Source: Alicyclobacillus sp. ALC3 | Lineage (GTDB): Bacteria; Bacillota; Bacilli; Alicyclobacillales; Alicyclobacillaceae | Direction: 5' to 3' | Assembly: GCF_028751195.1 (NCBI RefSeq) | Contig: NZ_CP066784.1 | Span: forward strand, 3,472,001-3,536,000 | DNA: 64,000 bases | Made by a program: the position numbers and the translations under genes | Shown here: piece after piece, positions 43,198-53,174 of the stretch | Layout: each line of letters starts with the position of its first letter | Position numbering within the stretch: position 1 is the first letter of the stretch | The notes under the pieces: model-generated | Told to the model about the DNA's origin: nothing | The model's database searches: none | Seen by the model: the letters and a program-made list of their open reading frames with translations, nothing else

Positions 43198-44446
43198 CAG
43201 TCACGGTTGTGCCTGCACCCGGGTGGCTGTCAATGTGGATTTTGCCGTGGTGTGCATCGGCAATCCACTGAGCGATTGAAAGACCGAGGCCGGTACCTTG
43301 CTCGTCCCCTCTGGCCCGGGCCTTGTCAGCGCGGTAAAAGCGGTCAAAGACGTGCGGCAGGTCTGCGCTGTCGATGCCGGGTCCATCGTCTGCCACGCGC
43401 AGCAGAACGTGGTTTTTCTGAACAGCAGTGGACACAATCACGTGTCCGCCGCTTCCCGTGTACTTGCACGCATTGTCGACCAGAATCACGATCAGTTGGA
43501 GCAGACGGTCATGGTCTCCGCGGACGGTAGCTTCAGCGAGGTCGCCTGTCTTAAGCTCCAGCCCCTGCATATCCGCCACCGGTTCAAACATGTCGACCAC
43601 GCGGCGCACAACATCTGCTACTGCTACCGACGAAATTTGCAGGGGCGCCGTTTGCGCGTCACTGCGTGCAAGTGTAAGTAGGTCATGCACGAGGCGCGCC
43701 AAGCGCCTCGCCTCACTCTGCGCGTTACCGACCCACTCCAGGTTGTCTTCGACCGTTTGGTCTGCGTGATCGAGCACTAGGTCGAGGTTTGATTGGATCA
43801 CGGCGAGCGGCGTCCGCAATTCGTGGGACGCGTCCGAAACAAACCGCAACTGTTTATCCCAGGCTCTACGAATAGGGTGCAGCGCCCGTCCCGCCCAGAC
43901 GAAGCCGGCGCCGGCCGCGATCAGGCTTCCGGCGATGCCGACCAGTAACATGACGCGCTCCAGAGGAATCAGCACGCCTAACTGCTGGCTCATGTCTTCC
44001 GCAATTAACACCTGGTATGAACCGCCGCTGGGGGATTGCGGTAAAGAGTAAACCCGATACGGCTGCCTGTCCGGACCAATCCAGTTGGTAAACCAACCTG
44101 TGCTGGTAGAATGGCGAGATGCCAGACGCTCCATGCCATGTATAAACGTGGGGGGAGCATTCGTGATCACATTGTTGCCGATCTGTGCGTAAACGTACAC
44201 GAAACGAGCCGCTGGCAGTTGTCCGTCTGCCTCCACGTGGCGCGCTATGTTGCGGATGTTTTGGTCGACAGTGATAATGGCGTGGTGCCTCACGATGGCA
44301 TAGATTGCGGCGGAGGACAGGGCGTACAGTAATACGAACAGAGCCACTGTAATCAGGGTCAGTCGGACTCGCACACGTTGAAACACCGAAGTTGTCTCCT
44401 TTGCTGCACCTGTGGTGACGGGCTGCAGACTGTCGTGAAATCTCAA
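43175..44446 (-). CDS. Sensor histidine kinase
   Basis: A 423-residue membrane sensor kinase. Two membrane helices (about residues 29-54 and 160-186) flank an extracytoplasmic sensor region of about 105 residues. HisKA follows with His208 in SDASHELRTPLAV, then HATPase motifs DNACKYT, ADDGPGIDS, FDRFYRAD and GTGLGLSIAQWIADAH. No HAMP domain is obvious between the helix and HisKA. It should phosphorylate the regulator encoded just upstream. The TTG start follows AAGGTGAT and lies 21 bases after that gene. The signal is unknown. Confidence 0.9.
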   Translation of the reverse strand: MRFHDSLQPVTTGAAKETTSVFQRVRVRLTLITVALFVLLYALSSAAIYAIVRHHAIITVDQNIRNIARHVEADGQLPAARFVYVYAQIGNNVITNAPPTFIHGMERLASRHSTSTGWFTNWIGPDRQPYRVYSLPQSPSGGSYQVLIAEDMSQQLGVLIPLERVMLLVGIAGSLIAAGAGFVWAGRALHPIRRAWDKQLRFVSDASHELRTPLAVIQSNLDLVLDHADQTVEDNLEWVGNAQSEARRLARLVHDLLTLARSDAQTAPLQISSVAVADVVRRVVDMFEPVADMQGLELKTGDLAEATVRGDHDRLLQLIVILVDNACKYTGSGGHVIVSTAVQKNHVLLRVADDGPGIDSADLPHVFDRFYRADKARARGDEQGTGLGLSIAQWIADAHHGKIHIDSHPGAGTTVTVSLPIAA

Positions 44447-44467
44447 GAGTGAATCACCTTGTGCTCA

Positions 44468-45166
44468 TCAACTGGCAGAGGTATCGTCAGACTGCCCCGC
44501 TTTAAAGATATAACCGACGCCGCGAACGGTTTCGATAAATGACGGTTGTCCGGTGACATCAATTTTTTTGCGCAGAAAGTGCACGTAATTTTCCACCGCG
44601 TTACCAATGACGGGTGCCTCTGGGCCCCATACACGGTCGAGTATAAGTTCTTTTGCCAGAACTCGGTTGTGGTTCCGCATTAGTAGCTCAAGCAGTTGGA
44701 ATTCCTTGGCGGTGAGCGTCAAAGTGTGCTCTCCTCGCTTCGCCACGCGTTGGGTCATATCGATGGAGAAGGGACCTACTTCCATCACATCTGTTCCGGT
44801 CAGAACGCCCTGTCGCCGCGTCAGGGCCCGTATTCGGGCGAGCAACTCGCGGTTGGCAAACGGTTTGACAAGGTAGTCGTCCGCTCCTGTATCGAGACCA
44901 AGGACGCGGTCTTCCACTGCATCTCGCGCGGTTAGCAGCAAAATCGGCACGTCAAGACCCGCTTTGCGCACTTCCTTGACAATCTCCAGTCCGCTCATTT
45001 TCGGTAGCATGATGTCGAGCACCAATACGTCGTAGCTGTCTGTCAAGGCAAAGTCGAGCCCCGTTTCGCCATCGTGCGCGACATCCGACACATACTGTTG
45101 GTCTCGCAATACCTGCTGTAAAGCAGAAGCGAGTTTACGCTCGTCTTCCACTAACAAAACTCTCAT
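44468..45166 (-). CDS. OmpR/PhoB family response regulator
   Basis: A 232-residue response regulator. The receiver has the acidic pair in LLVEDE, phospho-acceptor Asp51 in VLVLDIMLP, the Thr in LLTARD and the Lys in YLVKPF. The C-terminal winged helix has LTAKEFQLLELLMRNHNRVL and ENYVHFLRKKID, then RGVGYIF. The ATG follows GGGGGTG. It is the first gene of the two-component operon and diverges from an MFS transporter gene that it may control (inference). Confidence 0.92.
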   Translation of the reverse strand: MRVLLVEDERKLASALQQVLRDQQYVSDVAHDGETGLDFALTDSYDVLVLDIMLPKMSGLEIVKEVRKAGLDVPILLLTARDAVEDRVLGLDTGADDYLVKPFANRELLARIRALTRRQGVLTGTDVMEVGPFSIDMTQRVAKRGEHTLTLTAKEFQLLELLMRNHNRVLAKELILDRVWGPEAPVIGNAVENYVHFLRKKIDVTGQPSFIETVRGVGYIFKAGQSDDTSAS

Positions 45167-45299
45167 CGTCTGCACCCCCGTACGGTCGTCACAGTGTTCA
45201 CATGAGGCAAGCCGCCAGCTTCTAGCAACAGTTTCCTGCAAGGGGCGCTTGCCTGCAACTATCTGCCTCGCATTGTAGGCAGAATTTCTTGAGAGCGTA

Positions 45300-45328
45300 T
45301 TGAAAGTGGAGTGGCAACTGTGTAGAGT
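45300..45328 (+). promoter_or_regulatory. Promoter of the MFS gene
   Basis: TTGAAA and TAGAGT are separated by 17 bases, ending 32 bases upstream of the MFS start. Confidence 0.6.
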
Positions 45329-45360
45329 ACATTGGGCGTACGCGAAGGAGGAAGCCAACC

Positions 45361-46641
45361 ATGAGTGCCATCCGAGTGCAACTTCGTGCAGGGCGCGAGC
45401 CGATTCCCGGACCTGTTTGGATGCTCGGCATTGCGTGTTTTCTCAATGTTGGCGGGCTCTCCTTACTGTGGCCAGTGAACGCGATTTACATCCACTTACA
45501 TCTGCATCAGTCAATGACTGTGGTTGGCTTGGTGCTCATGGTGTATTCCGGCTTTGGGTTTATTGGTAGCTTTGTTTCAGGTTGGCTATATGATCGAATC
45601 GGGTACTTGCCCGTTCTGGCTGGCTCCATTCTGCTCTCTGCTGCTGTTATCATTGTTCCAGCTTTTTTGCAGGGATGGTGGGTGTACGTCAGTGTTATGG
45701 CGGTCTTCGGCGCTACTTGTGCTATGCCATTTCCTGTGTTCAACGCTCTTGCAGGGCACACGTGGCCATCCGGTGGGCGGCGGGCATTTAACTTCCTATA
45801 TGTAGCGAACAACATCGGAGTGGCGTGCGGAACAGCCATCGGCGGTGTCGTAGCCGGCTGGTCGTTTCACGCGGTGTTCTACGGCATTGCGGCCGCATAC
45901 CTCGTGCTGCTAGCGACAACAGTGTTTGGACTTAGACCAAGCCTATCTCGGGTGGCACCGACCGCAAAGACCGAGTTGCCTGAGAGCCGCGGCGAAAGTG
46001 TGGTCAGCAATGGGCCGCTCGTTGAAGTACCTCGGTCCATGTTGCCTACCGTGCCATGGGTGCCAATTGGCGTGCTGCTGTTGTCGTTCATAGCGAGTTG
46101 GGGTGTTTACGTTCAGTGGCAAAGCACGGTCTCTGTCTACATGCAGGCGATTGGCTACCCACTCACGGCTTACAGCTTGTTATGGACATTGAACGGGTTG
46201 CTGATTTTCTTTGGTCAGCCGATTATCGGGTGGGTTGTCAAACACGTGAACTCGTTATCGATGCAAATGGTCGGCGGCGTGACGCTGTTCGCTGTCGCCT
46301 TTATGATTCTCACCTCGACATTGCACTATGTCGCGTTTGTTGTCGCGATGGTGGTCACGACGCTTGGAGAGATGTTCGTGTGGCCTGCCGTGCCGGCCGC
46401 GTTGGCAAAAATGGCGCCCAGCCACAGAATGGGTCTGCTCCAGGGGATGGCGGGCGGCAGTGCGACACTCGGGAGAATGGTCGGACCACTCCTCGGCGGG
46501 TGGTTGTTCGACCGTGTCCCGATGCACAACCTGTTGTTGATATTTGCATTGGTTTGCAGTGTGCCGTTCGCTGGCTATTTGCTGTTTAGTAAACTGTCGC
46601 GCACGCCGCTTTTTCGGTGGCACGAGGTACCTGATTCATAG
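45361..46641 (+). CDS. MFS transporter
   Basis: A 426-residue major facilitator with twelve predicted helices. The loop 2-3 motif reads SGWLYDRIGYLPVL, close to the MFS consensus GxLaDrxGrr. A hydrophilic loop of about 40 residues (RVAPTAKTELPESRGESV) separates the two six-helix halves. The substrate is unknown; the type is drug- or metabolite-exporting. The ATG follows AAGGAGG. It diverges from the two-component operon, with a good promoter between. Confidence 0.87.
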   Translation: MSAIRVQLRAGREPIPGPVWMLGIACFLNVGGLSLLWPVNAIYIHLHLHQSMTVVGLVLMVYSGFGFIGSFVSGWLYDRIGYLPVLAGSILLSAAVIIVPAFLQGWWVYVSVMAVFGATCAMPFPVFNALAGHTWPSGGRRAFNFLYVANNIGVACGTAIGGVVAGWSFHAVFYGIAAAYLVLLATTVFGLRPSLSRVAPTAKTELPESRGESVVSNGPLVEVPRSMLPTVPWVPIGVLLLSFIASWGVYVQWQSTVSVYMQAIGYPLTAYSLLWTLNGLLIFFGQPIIGWVVKHVNSLSMQMVGGVTLFAVAFMILTSTLHYVAFVVAMVVTTLGEMFVWPAVPAALAKMAPSHRMGLLQGMAGGSATLGRMVGPLLGGWLFDRVPMHNLLLIFALVCSVPFAGYLLFSKLSRTPLFRWHEVPDS

Positions 46642-46953
46642 GCGTAAGAACGGGTCTTCCAGCAAGTCCCCATTGTTTGTCTCCTCAAAGTTTTCTACAA
46701 TGTGAACATCCGGTTCGCAAATCTTGCTAGTTAGCAGACTGAGTTAGGAAAACCCGGAATTATAGTGTCGATTTGTGTCGTTATTTGTCGAAATTAGTCG
46801 ATTTAATGCCAGGAAGCACTCTTTACAAATTGGAGATGCGGGCCATACAATGTTCTTCGGCATCGCATTGTTTGACGGCACAGGTTCCCATGTACTCACA
46901 CACAATTCAGATAGAAGTCTTCTAGCAGAAGGTTACTTTGGGGAGGGCTCGTG
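46642..46953 (+). promoter_or_regulatory. opp operon leader with promoter and phased repeats
   Basis: A promoter TTGTTT-17-TACAAT lies at 46673-46701. A small palindrome TGCTA-GT-TAGCA follows at 46725-46736. GTCG then recurs exactly every 10 bases at 46767, 46777, 46787 and 46797, each followed by an AT-rich hexamer. The leader to oppD is about 250 bases. No gene is supported in this gap. Confidence 0.6.
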
Positions 46954-47919
46954 ATGGCTGAACCTCTTTTGGCAGTTCGCGATCTGAAAACCTACTTTAT
47001 CAGCAAAGACGCCGAGGTTCGGGCCGTCGACGGCATTGACATCGACGTTTATCCCCGGCAAGTAGTCTGTATCGTGGGCGAGTCGGGTTGCGGCAAGAGC
47101 ATGACATCGCTATCAGTCATGCGGTTAGTTCCGAAGCCGCGTGGGAAAATTGTCAGCGGTGAGATTAAGTTCAACGGCAAAGACCTGCTGAAATTGACCG
47201 AGCGACAGATGACCGACGTCCGCGGCAACGATATGTCGATGATTTTCCAGGAGCCGATGACAGCGCTCAACCCGGTGTTGACGATCGGTGATCAGATTAC
47301 AGAAGTGTTGATTCGCCACCGTAACATGAACAAGCGGGAGGCCTTAGCGAAGGCAGTGGACATGCTCCAAGTCGTCGGTGTTCCACGTGCGGCCCAAATT
47401 GTTCACGAATACCCGCACCAGCTGTCGGGCGGATTGCGCCAACGCGTGATGATTGCGATGGCGATGGTGTGCGAGCCAAAGTTGTTGATCGCTGATGAGC
47501 CGACGACTGCTCTTGACGTTACCATTCAGGCTCAGGTGTTGGAATTGATGAAGAAAATGCGGGACGAGTTTGATACTGCCATTATCCTCATCACACACGA
47601 CCTCGGCGTTGTCGCGGAAATGGCTGACCACGTGGTGGTCATGTACGCTGGACAAATTGTCGAGAGTACGAATGCAGACGATATCTTCCATGACCCGCAA
47701 CACCCATATACAAAAGCCTTGCTTGCGTCGATTCCATCCCTGGAAGAAGAAAAGGAGACCTTGTACTCCATTCCAGGAACAGTGCCAGATGCGGCGGCCT
47801 ATCCGGTCGGTTGCCGATTTGCAGACCGTTGCCCGATTGCCCAGGCAAGTTGCCGCGAGAAGGCTCCAGAACTGCGCGAAACCTCGCCCGGACACTCGAT
47901 CCGTTGCGACTTGGTGTAG
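46954..47919 (+). CDS. oppD: Oligopeptide ABC transporter ATPase OppD
   Basis: A 321-residue ABC ATPase with Walker [10 protein letters not shown]-loop [12 protein letters not shown], signature [15 protein letters not shown], Walker [14 protein letters not shown] and the C-terminal oligopeptide/dipeptide extension with the Cys cluster [14 protein letters not shown], typical of OppD/DppD. With OppF it drives peptide import. The ATG (or the preceding GTG) follows GGGGAGGG. It is the first gene of the oppDFABC run. Confidence 0.92.
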   Translation: MAEPLLAVRDLKTYFISKDAEVRAVDGIDIDVYPRQVVCIVGESGCGKSMTSLSVMRLVPKPRGKIVSGEIKFNGKDLLKLTERQMTDVRGNDMSMIFQEPMTALNPVLTIGDQITEVLIRHRNMNKREALAKAVDMLQVVGVPRAAQIVHEYPHQLSGGLRQRVMIAMAMVCEPKLLIADEPTTALDVTIQAQVLELMKKMRDEFDTAIILITHDLGVVAEMADHVVVMYAGQIVESTNADDIFHDPQHPYTKALLASIPSLEEEKETLYSIPGTVPDAAAYPVGCRFADRCPIAQASCREKAPELRETSPGHSIRCDLV

Positions 47920-47933
47920 AGGAGGTGTGACAA

Positions 47934-48902
47934 GTGGCAGAGAATTTGCTGGAAGTCCGTGACCTTAAAAAGCACTTTCCAATTACAGCGGGTGTGTTCA
48001 AACACACCGTTGGTCATGTCAAGGCTGTGGACGGGATTTCGTTCAACGTCAAAGCAGGCGAGACGCTAGGTATTGTCGGCGAGTCAGGGTGCGGCAAGTC
48101 GACCGCTGGCCGGATGATTATGCGCGTACTCGAGCCAACTTCGGGTACGATACGTTTGGAAGGTCAGGACATTACGAAACTGGGCGGTTCTGCGCTGCGT
48201 AAAATTCGACCGAAGTTCCAAATGGTGTTCCAGGACCCGTACGCGTCGTTGAACCCGAAAATCGCCGTCGGCGACATCATCGCAGAGCCGCTCATTGTAA
48301 ATGGAGTGGCGACGGGGAAACAAGCGCAAAAGCGCGTCGCAGATCTGCTTGAAACCGTTGGCCTGCGTGCGGAGGACCGCGTGCGTTACCCGCATGAGTT
48401 TTCCGGCGGGCAGCGTCAGCGCATCGGCATCGCGCGTGCTTTGGCGCTGAACCCGAAATTGATTGTAGCCGACGAAGCGGTTTCCGCACTTGACGTCTCA
48501 ATTCAGTCCCAGGTCCTGAACTTGATGGTGGACCTGCGCAAGCAGTTTAACCTGTCCTACATCTTTATCTCGCATAACCTCGCAGTTGTGCGCCACATCA
48601 GCGACAGGGTAGCGGTCATGTACTTAGGCCACATTGTTGAGATCGCGGATAAACACGACCTCTACGAAAACCCACTGCACCCGTACACAACTGCACTGTT
48701 GTCAGCTGCGCCGGAACCCAAGCGGGAGGGTCGGCGGGAACGCATCATTTTGCAAGGAGATGTGCCAAGCCCAGCAAACCCGCCGACGGGCTGCCCGTTC
48801 CATACGCGCTGCCCGCAAGTGATGGATATCTGCCGTGTTCAACGCCCTGAACTCCGGGAGATCACGCCTGGCCACACAACAGCCTGCCATTTACACAACT
48901 AA
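47934..48902 (+). CDS. oppF: Oligopeptide ABC transporter ATPase OppF
   Basis: A 322-residue ABC ATPase with Walker [23 protein letters not shown], signature [15 protein letters not shown], Walker [14 protein letters not shown] and the C-terminal Cys-rich tail [35 protein letters not shown] near the N terminus is typical of OppF/DppF. It starts with GTG after GAGGAGGTG, 14 bases after oppD. Confidence 0.92.
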   Translation: MAENLLEVRDLKKHFPITAGVFKHTVGHVKAVDGISFNVKAGETLGIVGESGCGKSTAGRMIMRVLEPTSGTIRLEGQDITKLGGSALRKIRPKFQMVFQDPYASLNPKIAVGDIIAEPLIVNGVATGKQAQKRVADLLETVGLRAEDRVRYPHEFSGGQRQRIGIARALALNPKLIVADEAVSALDVSIQSQVLNLMVDLRKQFNLSYIFISHNLAVVRHISDRVAVMYLGHIVEIADKHDLYENPLHPYTTALLSAAPEPKREGRRERIILQGDVPSPANPPTGCPFHTRCPQVMDICRVQRPELREITPGHTTACHLHN

Positions 48903-48990
48903 GAGGCTGGCAATTCTGGAGGGTGCTGGTTTGCCGAGTGAAAGGTCGCTGAAATAAAAAAAGCTTCACGACATCTAAGGGGGTCACAGT

Positions 48991-50718
48991 ATGAAGAAGC
49001 TGTCTAGGGCAAGCATAGCGACAATTGCTTTGGCGGGGTCGCTGACTGTTCTCGTCGCCGGTTGTGGCGCGGCAAACACAACAGGCGGCAGCGGTACAGG
49101 CGGCAACACCACGACGGCATCAGGCACGCCAGTGAACGGTGGGACGCTCAGCATTGGTCAGTTCACAAAGTGGAGCGACAACTTTATCCCAGGCATGGAC
49201 AGCAGTTTGTACACGGCGAATGTCTACAGCTTTGTGTTCGATCCGCTGTTCAGTTTCAACAACAAGCTGGAACTCACGCCGTGGTTGGTTCAGTCGTACA
49301 GTTACTCGAACGGCAACAAGACCATCACGATGCACCTGCAGCCGAACGCCAACTGGTCTGACGGACAGCCCATTACATCGCAAGACGTACTGCTCTACAT
49401 GAACTTTGTCGGTTCCAAGACGTACAACACGACATTGCAAGGACAGTACGGGTATCTCGTAGGTCCAGTCAAGGGCTCAGCCGAGTTGCTTAGCGGCAAG
49501 GCGACATCGTTCACGCAGACAGGCGGCTTCAAAATCATCAACAGCAAGACGTTCCAAATTAATTTGACAACTGCCGACGCATCGGCCCTTGCGGCTGATT
49601 TGTCGAGCATTACACCTGTTCCGTACCACATCCTTGGCAAGGTGCCGTTTAGCCAGTGGAAGACGAACGCTGAGAACACACTGCCGAAGGTTGTGAGTGG
49701 TCCGTACATCCCGACGGCTGCGGATGGCGCCGGCTCGCTCGTGCAATTGAAGGCAAACACGAAGTACTGGAAGGGCGCCCCACACATCTCGAACATCAAC
49801 ATTAAGTACGTCAGTCAGAATACTGAAGGCAGTCTGGTCATGAGTCATCAGCTCGGCTTCGCTCTGAACGGCTTGACACCGACCGACTATCTGACACTGA
49901 CCAAGGCCAGTGGCGTATCCACCAAAACGTTGCCGGCGCTTGGTTTCGAGTACCTTGGGTTGCACGACAACAGTGCGCCGTGGAACAACGCAACGCTGCG
50001 CCAGGCTGTGATGTACGGCATCGACCACAAAGCCATCATCAACAACATCGAGAAGGGTCTCGCGAGCAAGATTGTCGGCCCCATTCCGTCTGTGAGTTGG
50101 GCTTATACCAGCCAAGGGATGAACCAATACAACTACAGTGTTTCGAAAGCAAAGTCCCTGATTCAGTCGCAGGGCTATAAGATGGGGTCGAACGGTTACT
50201 ATCAGAAGAACGGTCAGACCCTTGGCTTCACAATTACGATTGGCCAGGGATCGACGACTGGCCAAGAAATTGCCGACTTGATTGCGAGTGACTTGAAACA
50301 AGTGGGTGTCAAGGTGACGGTGAACACGCCGCTTGCTTTCACCACTCTGATTACGGACCTGGAAAACAACAGCAAGAGCATTCAGGGCTGGATTGCCGGC
50401 TGGTCGCTCGGTACTGACCCAGACCCGCGCGGACTGTGGGGCTCCCAAGATGCTATGAACTTTGAACGTTGGGTCAACCCGCAAGATGATACGCTGATTA
50501 AGAACACGTGGTCTCTGCCGAGTGACTTCACGCAGGCTGGCCGCAAAGCAGCGTTCGCGCCATGGGAACGCCTAGTCAACCAGCAGGTGCCGCTGATTTT
50601 CCTGTATGAGAACAACAACAGCTATGCATTTACAAGCAAGCTGAACATCCCGGCAAGTGATTGGACATCGGCCGGTGAACTCCCACTCAACCCACAACAG
50701 TGGTGGCTGAGCAAGTAA
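48991..50718 (+). CDS. oppA: Peptide-binding lipoprotein OppA, first copy
   Basis: A 575-residue SBP_bac_5 family lipoprotein. A signal peptide with lipobox LVAGC (Cys25) is followed by a Thr/Gly/Ser linker and the binding domain, including PNANWSDGQPITSQDVL, LRQAVMYGIDHKAII and GTDPDPRGLWGS. It binds peptides outside the membrane for the OppBC channel. It is very similar along its whole length to the second copy at 53175. A hairpin after its stop probably keeps its expression above that of the permease genes. Confidence 0.92.
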   Translation: MKKLSRASIATIALAGSLTVLVAGCGAANTTGGSGTGGNTTTASGTPVNGGTLSIGQFTKWSDNFIPGMDSSLYTANVYSFVFDPLFSFNNKLELTPWLVQSYSYSNGNKTITMHLQPNANWSDGQPITSQDVLLYMNFVGSKTYNTTLQGQYGYLVGPVKGSAELLSGKATSFTQTGGFKIINSKTFQINLTTADASALAADLSSITPVPYHILGKVPFSQWKTNAENTLPKVVSGPYIPTAADGAGSLVQLKANTKYWKGAPHISNINIKYVSQNTEGSLVMSHQLGFALNGLTPTDYLTLTKASGVSTKTLPALGFEYLGLHDNSAPWNNATLRQAVMYGIDHKAIINNIEKGLASKIVGPIPSVSWAYTSQGMNQYNYSVSKAKSLIQSQGYKMGSNGYYQKNGQTLGFTITIGQGSTTGQEIADLIASDLKQVGVKVTVNTPLAFTTLITDLENNSKSIQGWIAGWSLGTDPDPRGLWGSQDAMNFERWVNPQDDTLIKNTWSLPSDFTQAGRKAAFAPWERLVNQQVPLIFLYENNNSYAFTSKLNIPASDWTSAGELPLNPQQWWLSK

Positions 50719-50727
50719 CAACTGGGT

Positions 50728-50812
50728 GGCTGCGGGACCTGCAGTGCGGGTCCCAGCAGTTCTTCACTGAACTTTGAAAACTATCTGCGACGTCAATATA
50801 TTGTGTCGCAGT
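50728..50812 (+). promoter_or_regulatory. Two RNA hairpins between oppA and oppB
   Basis: The first pairs GCGGGACC with GGTCCCAGC-type sequence (about 50731-50757). The second pairs CTGCGAC (50786-50792) with GTCGCAG (50806-50812). Such elements after binding-protein genes commonly protect or attenuate the transcript, giving more binding protein than permease. Confidence 0.5.
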
Positions 50813-50892
50813 TGCGGATAGATGACGAGCTATGAATTGCCCACATGAATTAGGCCCACGGGGCTCAGTTGATTGAAAAGGAGGGACCGAAG

Positions 50893-51852
50893 TTGACGAC
50901 GTATATCATTCGCCGCATACTCATCATGATCCCGATGCTGCTCGCGATTAGCATCATTGTTTTTCTCATGATGCATGCGGCCCCAGGAAGCGCTATAGAT
51001 GCGGTTTTGAATCCGCACATTCAGAACCAGGCGCAGCTCATCGCAAACCTCAAAAAGCAGAACGGCTTGAATTTGCCGTTACCTGTCCAGTACGTGCACT
51101 GGGTCTGGGGCTTTGTCCGCGGGCAGTGGGGTTATAGCTTCGCACAGAGTGAGTCTGTCACGAAAGTCGTCTTTCCGGCCCTGAAGAACACCCTGCTTCT
51201 TGCCTCCATGGCAGAAATCATGATTCTCCTCTTCGGCATTCCGATTGGCATCCAGCAGGCCCGGCGCCCCTATGGTGCTTACGACAACACTGCGTCCGTG
51301 TTCTCGGTCGCCTTCTTCGCGATTCCGTACTTCATCGTCGCGATTTTCCTGCTCTTCCTGTTCGCAATTCACTGGCAAATTTTCCCACCTAATGGTGCGA
51401 TTGGCACGGGGCCAAACAGCGGGTCCTTTCTTGACCACGTGCGTCATGCACTTTTACCAGCTATTTCGCTTGCCATTACTGCGATTGCAGTCTACAGCAG
51501 GTACACGCGGTCGTCCATGCTCGACGTCTCTCGTCGCGACTTTGTCCGCACCGCGTATGCCAAAGGATTGCGCGAAGGTGAAGTTTTTACCAAACACGTG
51601 TTTCGCAACGGGATGATTCCAATTGTCACCCAGTTTGGCTTGGATGTCGGCGGCCTCGCAGGTGGTGCGGTCATCTTGGAGGGGTTGTTTGCTTACCAAG
51701 GTATGGGGTACGTGACGCTTCAAGCGGCATCGCAACGCGACTACAACGTGATTATGGCGACCACCATGATCATTGCAATCATGGTGTTACTGGGTAACTT
51801 GCTTGCAGATATCATTTACGCGATGGTGGATCCGCGGATCCGCTACGACTGA
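50893..51852 (+). CDS. oppB: Oligopeptide ABC transporter permease OppB
   Basis: A 319-residue permease with six helices, the N-terminal IIRRILIMIPMLLAISIIVF helix and the ATPase-contact loop EAA-like segment RTAYAKGLREGEVFTKHVFRNG. I chose the TTG start because AAGGAGG lies eight bases upstream; an upstream TTG at 50869 has no site. It is paired with OppC. Confidence 0.9.
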   Translation: MTTYIIRRILIMIPMLLAISIIVFLMMHAAPGSAIDAVLNPHIQNQAQLIANLKKQNGLNLPLPVQYVHWVWGFVRGQWGYSFAQSESVTKVVFPALKNTLLLASMAEIMILLFGIPIGIQQARRPYGAYDNTASVFSVAFFAIPYFIVAIFLLFLFAIHWQIFPPNGAIGTGPNSGSFLDHVRHALLPAISLAITAIAVYSRYTRSSMLDVSRRDFVRTAYAKGLREGEVFTKHVFRNGMIPIVTQFGLDVGGLAGGAVILEGLFAYQGMGYVTLQAASQRDYNVIMATTMIIAIMVLLGNLLADIIYAMVDPRIRYD

Positions 51853-51866
51853 GGAGGGGACTGGAG

Positions 51867-52778
51867 ATGGCAAGTGAAATGGCCCTTCGGGACGCGCCAG
51901 ACCAGAAACCATCGAGTGGTCGCGCGAGCAAGAGCCCGACGCAACTGGCGATTCGCCGCTTCATGCACAACAAACTTGCAGTGGCAAGCATGGTGGTGCT
52001 CGCTTTAATTGTGTTGGCTTGTTTAGGCGCGCCCCTGCTGACACATTGGGGACCGGTACAACTGGACTTCAACAACACGATGGCGCCCCCATCGGCACAG
52101 CACCTTCTGGGCACCAATGGTGAAGGCGCGGACTACTTTGCAATGGACCTCTACGGCGGCCGAGTTGACTTGCTGATTGGCCTCGTCGGCACGGTATTGA
52201 TTCTAGCGATCGCGATTATCCTTGGTGGCCTTGCTGGCTACTACGGCGGTTGGGTCGATAACATCATCATGCGTGTCTGCGATGTGATGCTGAACTTCCC
52301 GTTCCTGCTGCTGATCATCGTCATTTCTTCGATTCTGCAGCACACCAACGTGTGGCTTTTGATTGCCGTGATTTCGGCGACAGGTTGGCCGGCCGTGACC
52401 CGTTTTGTCCGTGGCTTGTTCCTCTCCATGCGAGAGAGTGAGTTCGTCTTAGGAGCCAAAATCGCGGGCGCAGGCACGTGGCGCATTATTTTGAAGCACT
52501 TGTTGCCAAACGCGATTGGTCCACTCATCGTCAACGCGACATTCTTGGTTGCGAACCTGATTGGCGCCGAGGCTGCGCTGTCCATTGTCGGCTTTGGCGT
52601 GCAACCGCCGCAACCGTCTTGGGGAGACGTTTTAGCAGGCGCTGACGACTTCATTACGATGCAGACACAGCCGTGGGCGTGGTTGCCACCGGCGCTCGCC
52701 ATCTCGGTTACAATCCTTTGTATCAGCTTTATCGGAGATGGCTTACGCGACGCGTTTGACCCAAGCTTCGAGAAGTAG
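51867..52778 (+). CDS. oppC: Oligopeptide ABC transporter permease OppC
   Basis: A 303-residue permease with the N-terminal OppC_N region (RRFMHNKLAVASMVVLALIV), PPSAQHLLGTNGEGADYF and the contact loop GAKIAGAGTWRIILKHLLPN, then GFGVQPPQPSWGDVLAGA. The ATG follows GAGGAGGGG, 14 bases after oppB. A strong hairpin follows the stop. Confidence 0.92.
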   Translation: MASEMALRDAPDQKPSSGRASKSPTQLAIRRFMHNKLAVASMVVLALIVLACLGAPLLTHWGPVQLDFNNTMAPPSAQHLLGTNGEGADYFAMDLYGGRVDLLIGLVGTVLILAIAIILGGLAGYYGGWVDNIIMRVCDVMLNFPFLLLIIVISSILQHTNVWLLIAVISATGWPAVTRFVRGLFLSMRESEFVLGAKIAGAGTWRIILKHLLPNAIGPLIVNATFLVANLIGAEAALSIVGFGVQPPQPSWGDVLAGADDFITMQTQPWAWLPPALAISVTILCISFIGDGLRDAFDPSFEK

Positions 52779-52794
52779 TAGCAAATGTCTCGAT

Positions 52795-52828
52795 CGCTCC
52801 GCTCACACCCTTTCGGTGGAGCGGAGCG
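52795..52828 (+). terminator. Hairpin after oppC
   Basis: CGCTCCGCTC pairs perfectly with GAGCGGAGCG, extended by CACC/GGTG, 17 bases past the oppC stop. No T run follows, so read-through to the second oppA is possible. Confidence 0.55.
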
Positions 52829-52863
52829 GCCTTCGATATGTGCGTGGTTGTGCAAAGATTTCC

Positions 52864-52891
52864 TTTACAGTTTGGAGATTTTGTATATACA
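52864..52891 (+). promoter_or_regulatory. Promoter for the second oppA
   Basis: TTTACA and TATACA are separated by 16 bases in an AT-rich stretch. It would give a leader of about 280 bases to the gene at 53175, which suggests separate expression of this copy. No gene is seen from 52779 to 53174. Confidence 0.5.
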
Positions 52892-53174
52892 ATAAGGTGC
52901 GGGATAAGAACCTATTTTGGTCAATAAACCGTAAAAAAATTTCACTTTTATTGTCGCGCTATTAAGGATTGTGAGAGGAATTAGACGGTAGGGACGAGCC
53001 TGATATCTCAGACAGACTTCTCTGTATTGTTGCAGGGGGATTCGTCACTGCTAGCTCAGCGGTCTTCAAGACGCCGCGGTTGCACGCGGTTAGGCTGCAG
53101 AACGTCCGCCCAACTGATGCACCCAAGGCGCTGAAGATAAATTGAAGGTCTATTTTTATCAAGGGGGCAAAGAA

